A stretch of DNA of 20,873 nt from SKLM01 sp964514285 (GTDB lineage: Bacteria > Chloroflexota > Anaerolineae > B4-G1), in NCBI GenBank assembly GCA_964514285.1, contig CAZEQC010000060.1, forward strand, positions 1-20,873, read 5' to 3'. Positions 9,301 to 14,937 of this stretch are shown piece by piece (positions within the stretch are counted from its first letter, which is position 1; every line of letters starts with the position of its first letter). The notes under the pieces were generated by a model. That model had not been told where the DNA came from. It saw only the letters and a program-made list of their open reading frames with translations, and did not search any database. The position numbers were made by a program, and so were the translations under genes.

Positions 9301-12300
9301 CGATACCATCACCACCGATGGCAACGCCGCTGGAGAGCTCGTATTCACGCCGCCGCAGGGCGGTTCGTACAAGGTGATGGTCAGCGAGGCCGGCGATGGA
9401 CCGACCAATGGATCGCTTGCGCGCACGTCGAGCTGGGTCTGGGTGAGCGGGGCTGACGATGTCTCTTGGCGGCGGGAAAACAACGATCGCTTTGACCTTA
9501 TCAGTGACAAATCCAGTTACGTTCCAGGGGAAACGGCTGAAATTCTAATCCCCAGTCCCTTCCAGGGTGAGCAGTGGGCCTGGATCACTGTCGAGCGTGC
9601 CGGCGTGCTGGAGCAAGAGGTACGGCAGCTGGAGAGCAATTCTGCTGTCTACAACCTCCCGATCACGGCCCAACACGCCCCCAACGTCTACGTGTCTGTG
9701 GTAGTCGTCAAGGGCCCCGATGCCACGAACCCGGTGGCGACGCACAAGGTCGGTATCCTTCCGCTGACGGTGGAACCGGTGGAACAGACGTTAGACATTG
9801 CTGTCACCCCCAGCACCGAGCGTGCAGAGCCGGGCGACACGGTTTCCTTTGACGTGCAAGTCCGAGATGCCAACGGCGCCCCGGTGGAAGCTGCTTTCTC
9901 CCTCGACCTGGTGGATAAGGCCGTGCTGAGCCTCAAGCCGCGCCAGGAGGGCGCCATCGTCGATCAGTTCTATGGACGTCGAGGCCTGGGGGTCTCTACG
10001 TCGAGCGGGCTGATCCTCTCCGTCAACCGTCTGCTGCTGAAGCAGGTGGAGGAGCTGGAGAACCTGGCTCGGCAGGGATTGGGCATCGGTGGCGGTGGGG
10101 GTGAGGTTATGGAAGAGGCCGCGGCCGAGGCGCCAGCCCGGGACGAGGCCGGCAAGCTGGAGACGGAGAGCTTACCCCCCGGCGTTGAGGTGCGCCAGAC
10201 GTTTGAGGATACCGCGTTCTGGAGGGCTGACGTCGTCACCGACGAGGATGGGCAGGCCTCGGTGGAGGTTCCACTGCCGGATAACCTGACCACCTGGGTC
10301 TTCCGGGGGGTGGGTGTGACGAAGAACACCAGGGTTGGTGAGGAGACCGCGGAGTTGTTGGTCACCAAGCCGTTGCTCGTGCGCCCGGCTACGCCGCGTT
10401 TCTTTGTCGTGGGGGATCGGTCTCAGCTAGCGGCCCTGGTGAGCAATAACACTGGCGCCGAGCAGGAGGTTGAGGTGACGCTGCAGGCTGGGGGCCTGCG
10501 AGTGGGCGAATCATCGAGTCAGCGAGTCACAATCCCCGATGGTGGAGAGGCGGAGGTGACCTGGTGGGTCGAGGTTGAGGACGTGCCCTACGTGGACGTG
10601 GTGATGGGGGCTGTGGCTGGTGACTACGCCGATGCCGCGCGCCCGCGCCTGACCACAGGGGGCGATGGCACGCTACTCGTGCACCGATACACAGCTCCCG
10701 AGATCGTGGGGACCGGAGGACAACTTTCGGAGGAGGGGGCTCGCGTGGAGGCTGTTGCGCTGCCGCCCAACGTCAGCGACCGTCGAGGTGAGCTATCCGT
10801 CAGACTCGATCCCTCGCTGGCGGCCGGTATGACCCAGGGTCTGGATTACCTGGAGAACTACCCCTACGAGTGCACGGAGCAGATCGTCTCCCGTTTCTTG
10901 CCCAACGTATTGACCTATCGGGCCTTGCGGGAGCTGGAACTGTCCCGACCGGAGCTGGAGCAGCGCCTGCCGGATCTGGTGGCGGCGTCGCTGGAGAAGC
11001 TCTACGCCCGACAGAACGATGACGGCGGATGGGGCTGGTGGGAAGGGGGAGAGACCAGGACTCATCTGACGGCCTACGTCGTTTTCGGGATGATCAAAGC
11101 GCGTCGAGCCGGTTTTGAGGTACGGGAAGCGGTCGTCGACCGCGGCCTCTCCTATCTGCGCGGGCAGTTGTTGCCTGTCAGCCAGCTCACGTCCTACCGT
11201 GAGGCAAACCAGCAGGCCTTCATCCTCTACGTGATGGCCGAGGCTGATGACATCGGTCAGGTCAGCGAATACCTTGATGATCTCTACCTGGAGAGAGACA
11301 AACTGAGCCATTACGGAAAGGCCTATCTGGCGCTTACGCTGCACCCACTTGACGCTGAGGATCCACGTATGACGACGCTGCTCTCCGATCTCCAGAACGA
11401 TGCCATTCTGAGCGCTACCGGCGCTCATTGGGAGGAGGACAGGGTCGACTACTGGGCGATGAACACTGACACACGCTCCACCGCCGTCATCCTGGAGGCT
11501 CTGACTCAGCTCGATCCGCAGAATGAGCTGATCCCCAACGTAGTGCGCTGGTTGATGGTGGCTCGCCGCGAGGGTATCTGGGAGACGACGTACGAGACCT
11601 CATGGGCCTTGATCGCACTCACGGATTGGATGAAGGTCACCGGCGAACTGCGCGGAGACTATGACTATGCTCTATGGCTAAACGACCAGCTGCTGGAGGA
11701 GGGCCGGGTGACGCCAGAGACGGTCGACGAGTCCATTCAGCAACAAGTGGCAGTGGCCGATCTTCTCGCAGAAGCGAGCAACCGTCTCATCGTCGGCCGG
11801 GGCGAGGGCCAAGGACGGCTTTACTACACGGCCCATCTGCGAACGTTCCTGCCAGTCGAGGAGGTCGAACCGCTCAATCGGGGCATCGTCGTCTCTCGGC
11901 AGTACAGCGATCCCGCGTGCGCCGAGGGCGTCCAATGCCCAGAGGTGGATACGGTCCAGGTAGGCGACGTGGTGCAGGTGCGGTTGACGCTGATCGCGCC
12001 GCATGACGTGACCTACGTGGTGGTCGAGGATCCGCTGCCGGCCGGCGCGGAAGCCATCGACCCCAGTCTGGCGACGACCAGTCTGGTGGAGCAGCAGCCC
12101 GGGCTCTACCGCCAATCGGAGAGGGAGGAAATGCGTTCCTTCTACCGCTGGTGGTGGAGCTGGTACAGCCGCAGCGAGATGCGCGACGACAAGGTGGTGC
12201 TCTTCGCCGACTACTTGCCGGCCGGTACCTATGAGTACACTTACACCTTCCGCGCCACCCGGCCTGGCGAGTATCATGTGATACCCACGAGTGCGCGCGA

Positions 12301-12367
12301 GTTCTACTTCCCGGAGGTCTTCGGACGAGGCGCCGGGCGGATGCTCAGCATTGAGGTCGACGAGTGA
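6311..12367 (+). CDS. Lipoprotein bacterial alpha-2-macroglobulin with thioester, protease inhibitor/envelope defence
   Basis: The start is an ATG at 6311 behind AGGAGG. A GTG 33 bases upstream is less suitable because it would bury the signal peptide. The 2018-residue product has a lipobox (SLLLGAC, Cys23), so it should be lipid-anchored outside the membrane, then a Pro/Thr-rich linker. Four Ig-like SbsA/Big_5-type modules follow (~57-152, 154-260, 262-362, 363-463). An MG2-like domain has TTDRPLYRAGQTVHF (~697-709). A glycine run and an acidic/alanine linker (~1257-1299) may be the bait region. The A2M domain starts near FWRADVVTDEDG (~1303). The thioester motif ECTEQ has Cys1521 and Gln1524 intact, followed by a toroid-like thioester domain and a C-terminal MG10-type end (YHVIPTSAREFYFPEVFGR). 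Related proteins such as E. coli YfhM trap proteases by a covalent thioester. That protein has ~1650 residues, so this one is longer through the extra N-terminal modules. No pbpC neighbour is present. Confidence 0.93.
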   Translation: MSRQTVVDTLGLLVVLSLLLGACAPQLTPTPTKRSETPEPSPTPTAAGPTPPPGKAAPVVVQRTPEVGAELSPEGAIELVFDRSMDQASVERALQVSPQVAGDIVWANERTVRFKPARDLKRDTEYRVTLNAQAQAADGESLVDDYRFDFRTVGYLDVSQVVPASEAVDVETDSTITVMFNRPVVPLTAVSDPAYEGLPQPLTLDPPVEGDGEWLNTSIFTFTPEEPLAGGTTYRAKIEAGLSDTTGGVLEEDTSWQFTTQLPQVTWISPEEGGELISVEPTVEVAFNMPVDPASAAEAFSLEGGGEVVDGLFEVVSETLVFTPTERLAFDTQYTARVASGVLSLRGGEGMPEAYEWRFTTVPLPQIIGTRPRDGEQDAAPHRPFEILFNAPIDPATVMPNVEMTPPLSPTQVYTYFTPYDNVFRIDFGSQPSTDYQVRIEPDISDPYGNKTGQTLTVDYRTAPLDPAVQLDVPGRIGTYNAGKPAQILIGHLNTDRLDLKLARVDLDAYASARDRLWEHQLPTELLIENPRTWSVIVEAPLNERRHTAVGLTETPDGTLAPGLYLLEVRAPGVSFEPWVQRRLLSVSDFNLTIKRDERTIWVWATELESAQPVSDLPLVVRQSNEESIGPVMSDEDGLAQFDLSSSGERILHVIAEDPFVLGGTDWEWGRGISPWEFGLERGYDRRDYRVHITTDRPLYRAGQTVHFRGIVRRQEDVDYDLPSQENVQVRVRSAEGDEVYRQALALDEHGTFQGDLTLEEGAALGDYRIDADVGGQGYGTTFTVAAYRPPEFEVTVTPAKRELSSGQGTQANVEVSYFFGGGVADAEVAWRILSAPYRFDPEQFGRYDFTVDDNPWICRWCWWQPRPSPEIILEGSSTTDTGGRVSIPLPTDSMTGGQRLTVEATAYGKDGQTVSGREEIVVHRGDFYVGLAPQERVGEAGEDLAVDVVTVDWDGRRVPNKALDVEIYRREWINTFVEDERGGSWEWETEDTLVTTDTITTDGNAAGELVFTPPQGGSYKVMVSEAGDGPTNGSLARTSSWVWVSGADDVSWRRENNDRFDLISDKSSYVPGETAEILIPSPFQGEQWAWITVERAGVLEQEVRQLESNSAVYNLPITAQHAPNVYVSVVVVKGPDATNPVATHKVGILPLTVEPVEQTLDIAVTPSTERAEPGDTVSFDVQVRDANGAPVEAAFSLDLVDKAVLSLKPRQEGAIVDQFYGRRGLGVSTSSGLILSVNRLLLKQVEELENLARQGLGIGGGGGEVMEEAAAEAPARDEAGKLETESLPPGVEVRQTFEDTAFWRADVVTDEDGQASVEVPLPDNLTTWVFRGVGVTKNTRVGEETAELLVTKPLLVRPATPRFFVVGDRSQLAALVSNNTGAEQEVEVTLQAGGLRVGESSSQRVTIPDGGEAEVTWWVEVEDVPYVDVVMGAVAGDYADAARPRLTTGGDGTLLVHRYTAPEIVGTGGQLSEEGARVEAVALPPNVSDRRGELSVRLDPSLAAGMTQGLDYLENYPYECTEQIVSRFLPNVLTYRALRELELSRPELEQRLPDLVAASLEKLYARQNDDGGWGWWEGGETRTHLTAYVVFGMIKARRAGFEVREAVVDRGLSYLRGQLLPVSQLTSYREANQQAFILYVMAEADDIGQVSEYLDDLYLERDKLSHYGKAYLALTLHPLDAEDPRMTTLLSDLQNDAILSATGAHWEEDRVDYWAMNTDTRSTAVILEALTQLDPQNELIPNVVRWLMVARREGIWETTYETSWALIALTDWMKVTGELRGDYDYALWLNDQLLEEGRVTPETVDESIQQQVAVADLLAEASNRLIVGRGEGQGRLYYTAHLRTFLPVEEVEPLNRGIVVSRQYSDPACAEGVQCPEVDTVQVGDVVQVRLTLIAPHDVTYVVVEDPLPAGAEAIDPSLATTSLVEQQPGLYRQSEREEMRSFYRWWWSWYSRSEMRDDKVVLFADYLPAGTYEYTYTFRATRPGEYHVIPTSAREFYFPEVFGRGAGRMLSIEVDE

Positions 12368-12385
12368 GAGGGCAGGCTGATTGCT

Positions 12386-12415
12386 GATATGCCCGGTCGG
12401 GAGACCGGGCATATC
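12386..12415 (+). terminator. Hairpin 1 with GGGA tetraloop downstream of the alpha-2-macroglobulin gene
   Basis: GATATGCCCGGTC and GACCGGGCATATC form a perfect 13-bp stem closed by GGGA, a GNRA tetraloop, 18 bases after the stop codon. There is no T tract, so it may be an RNA-stability element or a Rho-independent stop without U-run. On the opposite strand the loop would be TCCC, so the plus-strand RNA is the likely functional one. Confidence 0.6.
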
Positions 12416-12448
12416 CTGCGACCGGGGACATCCTGCCTGAGTTGGCTG

Positions 12449-12472
12449 GTGGTTGGTCGGGAGACCAACCAC
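12449..12472 (+). terminator. Hairpin 2 with the same GGTC-GGGA-GACC cap
   Basis: GTGGTTGGTC and GACCAACCAC form a perfect 10-bp stem with the same GGGA loop and the same four closing pairs as hairpin 1, but a different lower stem. It ends 11 bases before the convergent lysS stop codon. The preserved cap with changed stem suggests selection on structure. Confidence 0.6.
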
Positions 12473-12483
12473 TCTCGTGGCGT

Positions 12484-13992
12484 CTAGCCCCTCTCGCGAA
12501 GATGCGGGAAGAGGATCACCTCGCGGATATTCGGCTGATCGGTGAGAAGCATCACCAGGCGGTCCACGCCAATGCCAAAGCCACCGTTGGGCGGCATGCC
12601 GTACTTCATCGCCCGTACATAGTCCTCGTCCATCGGGTGGGCTTCTTCGTCATCGGGATCGTAGAGGCGTCCCATCTCCCGGAAACGTTCCTCCTGGTCG
12701 AAGGGATCGTTCAGCTCGGTGAAGGCGTTTCCCATCTCCAGCCCGCCAATGAAGAACTCGAAGCGCTCCACGTGGGTCGGATCATCGGGCTTCGTCTTCG
12801 CCAATGGCGAGATGTCACGAGGGTAGTCCATCACGAAGGTGGGCTGAATCAGTGTTGGTTCAACGGTGCCCAGCAGCCCTTTGTCGATGAGGTGGCCCCA
12901 GGTGGCGTCAGGTGGCGTCGGCAGGTTCTCGGCCTGCATGGCTTCGGCCAGCGTCTCGGCATTGGGATACTCGCGATAATCAATACCCGTCATCTCTCGG
13001 GCAATATCGCGAAGCGTCACGCGCCGCCAGGGAGGACTGAGATCGATCTCGTGGCCCTGATAGCTGATCACGGGGCTCCCCGTCACCCGCTCGGCGATGG
13101 CGGCCACCATCTGCTCGCAGAAGTCCATGACGTCGCGGTAGTCCCAGTAAGCGGCGTAGAACTCCATCTGGGTGAACTCTGGGTTGTGCTTATGAGAGAC
13201 GCCCTCGTTGCGAAAATCGCGCCCGATCTCATAGACACGATCATACATCCCCACCAGCAAGCGCTTGAGATAGAGCTCAAAGGAGATGCGCAGATAAAGG
13301 TCCTGGTGGAGTTGCTGGTGATGGGTAATGAATGGCGTCGCCGCTGCACCGCCGTAGATCGGCTGTAGGATTGGCGTCTCGACCTCCAGGAAGCCGTGGT
13401 GGTCGAGGAAATCTCGCATGGCCTTGATTATCTGCGCTCGCCTGCGGAAGATCTGGCGCACGTCGGCATTGCTGGCCAGATCAGCGTAACGCTGTCGATA
13501 GCGCTCCTCGACGTCGGAGAAGGAGGTGTAGCGCACGGTTTCGCCATCGACCTCTTTCTCCTTGATCACGGGCAGCGGACTGATGGCCTTCGAGAGCATG
13601 TGAAGCCGCTGAACCAGCACACTGATCTCCCCGGTGCGCGTGCGCATCAGAGGGCCTTCGGCCTCTACGAAGTCACCCAGGTCAAAGGCCTCCAGGAATG
13701 CCTCGTAGGTCTCCTCATCTAGCTCATCGGAGCGCAGAAAGAGCTGGATCTCATCAGTTCCATCCTCGACGTCGGCAAAGGCGATCTTCCCCATCGCGCG
13801 TATGCTACGCAGCCGACCGGTGACCGTCACCTCGGGCGGGGTCTCATCTGAGGTCTCCGCTTCTTCGAACGCCTCGATGGCCTCGGAGACCGTGTGGGTT
13901 CGGTTGACTCGGCTAGGGTAGGGGGTTATGCCTCTACGTTTTAGATCCTGAAGCTTTTCCACGCGCTGTTGTTCTAGATCTGTCAGTTCCAT
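12484..13992 (-). CDS. lysS: Lysyl-tRNA synthetase, class II
   Basis: The 502-residue protein charges tRNA-Lys with lysine. The start ATG follows AGGAGAAGG at close spacing. An N-terminal anticodon-binding OB fold spans ~55-150 (VTVTGRLRSIRAMGKIAFADVEDG). The class II catalytic core follows with motif 1 near FLEVETPILQPIYGGAAATP, motif 2 FRNEGVSHKHNPEFTQMEFY, and motif 3 GGFGIGVDRLVMLLTDQPNIREV at the C-terminus. Length is in the normal bacterial range of ~490-510. It lies 130 bases behind greA on the same strand, and an intrinsic terminator sits between them, so much of its expression must come through read-through or an unseen promoter. The tRNA-Lys(CUU) gene lies ~5 kb away in this same window. 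Confidence 0.97.
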   Translation of the reverse strand: MELTDLEQQRVEKLQDLKRRGITPYPSRVNRTHTVSEAIEAFEEAETSDETPPEVTVTGRLRSIRAMGKIAFADVEDGTDEIQLFLRSDELDEETYEAFLEAFDLGDFVEAEGPLMRTRTGEISVLVQRLHMLSKAISPLPVIKEKEVDGETVRYTSFSDVEERYRQRYADLASNADVRQIFRRRAQIIKAMRDFLDHHGFLEVETPILQPIYGGAAATPFITHHQQLHQDLYLRISFELYLKRLLVGMYDRVYEIGRDFRNEGVSHKHNPEFTQMEFYAAYWDYRDVMDFCEQMVAAIAERVTGSPVISYQGHEIDLSPPWRRVTLRDIAREMTGIDYREYPNAETLAEAMQAENLPTPPDATWGHLIDKGLLGTVEPTLIQPTFVMDYPRDISPLAKTKPDDPTHVERFEFFIGGLEMGNAFTELNDPFDQEERFREMGRLYDPDDEEAHPMDEDYVRAMKYGMPPNGGFGIGVDRLVMLLTDQPNIREVILFPHLRERG

Positions 13993-14032
13993 ACCTTCTC
14001 CTGTGCGCTGGTTCTCCGCTTAGTTCTCTACG

Positions 14033-14074
14033 AAAAAGCCCACAGCGAACCACCTGATGGTGTCCCGTGTGGGC
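14033..14074 (-). terminator. Intrinsic terminator between greA and lysS
   Basis: On the minus strand, GCCCACA pairs with TGTGGGC (7 bp) around an inner CACC-ATCA-GGTG hairpin, and five T residues follow immediately. It begins ~50 bases after the greA stop and leaves only ~40 bases before the lysS start, so it should reduce or control transcription into lysS. Confidence 0.75.
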
Positions 14075-14122
14075 GGCGGGCACGCTTGGGAGATCGTCCC
14101 GAGCGCTGTTGAGGTCGATACA

Positions 14123-14593
14123 TCATTGGATGCCGACGATCTTGAACTCCAGTTTCCCGTCCGGGGCATTGATCGTCACTCGGTCGCCTATCCTACATCC
14201 CATCATCGCTCTACCGAGGGGGGAGGCGTTGGAGATCAAGCCTTTGGTGGGGTCTGCTTCCGCCGAGCCCACGATGCGATACGTCTCCGGCGACCCGTTG
14301 CCCTCGGTGATGGTGACGTGGCTGCCCACCTCGACTTCCTCGTGAGGGCCTGCAGTCTCCTTGATAATGACGGCGTTGCCTAGCATCCTCTCCAGCATCA
14401 AGATGCGTCCTTCGATGAAGGCCTGTTCGTTGCGGGCATCTTCCAGCTCTGCATTCTCCAGAAGGGGGCCTTCCTCGAGAGCCAGCTCCAGACGCCGTGC
14501 GATCTCCTTGCGGCGGACGGTCTTCAGATGGTGGAGTTCTTCCTCTAGTCTCTCGTATCCCTGTTCGGTGAGGTAGGTTCTCTCGTTGTCCAT
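14123..14593 (-). CDS. greA: Transcript cleavage factor GreA
   Basis: The 156-residue protein enters the RNA polymerase secondary channel and stimulates cleavage of backtracked RNA. An N-terminal antiparallel coiled coil (~1-75) contains the family signature around ENAELEDARNEQAFIEGRI. A C-terminal FKBP-like domain follows (VGSHVTI, TYRIVGSAEADP, LISNASPLGRAMMG). Length matches E. coli GreA (158). The start has GAGGTGG upstream. At the coiled-coil tip E. coli has G-D41-L-K-E44-N-A-E, whereas here the sequence is G-P43-L-L-E46-N-A-E. The metal-binding aspartate is proline, and the glutamate is kept. This may weaken cleavage activity or reflect a lineage variant. A leader terminator lies upstream and lysS downstream. 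Confidence 0.95.
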   Translation of the reverse strand: MDNERTYLTEQGYERLEEELHHLKTVRRKEIARRLELALEEGPLLENAELEDARNEQAFIEGRILMLERMLGNAVIIKETAGPHEEVEVGSHVTITEGNGSPETYRIVGSAEADPTKGLISNASPLGRAMMGCRIGDRVTINAPDGKLEFKIVGIQ

Positions 14594-14675
14594 ACTACCA
14601 CCTCTACTACTAAGGCAGCTAATGATGCGCTGGCTTGTCTATACGCCGGGCGACCGCCTGCTACAGCGCGGGCCG

Positions 14676-14741
14676 TCAGGCATAAACAAAAAGAAACGCC
14701 CACACTGAGTGCGGGGTTTCCATATAGACAATCGACCACAT
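14676..14741 (-). CDS. Possible leader peptide overlapping the greA leader terminator
   Basis: An ATG at 14741, preceded by GGAAAGAGA, opens a 21-residue frame that starts MWSIVYMETPHSVW and ends FVYA before a TGA. Its codons run straight through the terminator hairpin at 14693-14720 and its T tract, so ribosomes translating it could block hairpin formation. It holds two Trp, two Tyr and two Phe. Such short frames arise by chance, and there is no conservation evidence here. Confidence 0.3.
   Translation of the reverse strand: MWSIVYMETPHSVWAFLFVYA
14681..14720 (-). terminator. Terminator/attenuator in the greA leader
   Basis: On the minus strand, GAAAC pairs with GTTTC and CCCGCAC pairs with GTGTGGG, with one bulged C and a TCA loop. 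The T-rich tail TTTTTGTTTATG follows. One inner pair is G-U on this strand and would be an A-C mismatch on the other, which supports the minus orientation. It lies ~40-75 bases after the predicted greA start site and ~90 bases before the greA start codon. Confidence 0.75.
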
Positions 14742-14764
14742 GTTCTCTTTCCGACAGCGCCGAA

Positions 14765-14793
14765 ATTATAGCGCAAAAGCGAGGATTTGTAAA
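14765..14793 (-). promoter_or_regulatory. Promoter of greA (and lysS)
   Basis: On the minus strand TTTACA is followed after 17 bases by TATAAT: five of six and six of six consensus matches at ideal spacing. Transcription should start near 14758, giving a leader of ~165 bases. The -35 overlaps that of the serS promoter on the other strand. Confidence 0.8.
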
Positions 14794-14814
14794 GAGGGGA
14801 CGCCATGCTATAAT
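14787..14814 (+). promoter_or_regulatory. Promoter of serS
   Basis: TTGTAA and a perfect TATAAT are 16 bases apart, and a TG two bases in front of the -10 makes it an extended -10. Transcription should start near 14821, ~117 bases before the serS start. The -35 hexamer shares five bases with the opposing greA -35. Confidence 0.75.
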
Positions 14815-14831
14815 CCGTGGGGTTGGAGGGG

Positions 14832-14862
14832 CCCCTCAGTTGCCAGAGGGGTTTTCCCTTTT
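14832..14862 (+). terminator. Terminator-like hairpin at the start of the serS leader
   Basis: CCCCTC and GAGGGG form a 6-bp GC-rich stem with an 8-base loop, followed by TTTTCCCTTTT. It begins only ~11 bases after the predicted start site. No T-box motifs precede it and there is no room for a specifier stem. It could be an early attenuator or just a structured leader. Confidence 0.5.
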
Positions 14863-14937
14863 CTGCATTCTTCCCTCCATTGTGCTCGATATGCGATGGT
14901 TGGGGTCTGGTCTGTCATCATTGATAGAGGTGGTTTC

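Noticed and set aside
12442..13368. 308-residue plus-strand frame opposite lysS
   Set aside because: It is a codon-bias shadow of lysS with low-complexity His/Val content and no ribosome site or domain.
13993..14122. T-box riboswitch before lysS (AGGTGGTTCGC next to the terminator resembles a T-box sequence)
   Set aside because: There is too little room after greA for Stem I and a lysine specifier, and the T-box match is imperfect.
14740..14937. Longer serS frame
   Set aside because: The extra 66 residues are translated from promoter and leader sequence and do not match SerRS N-termini.
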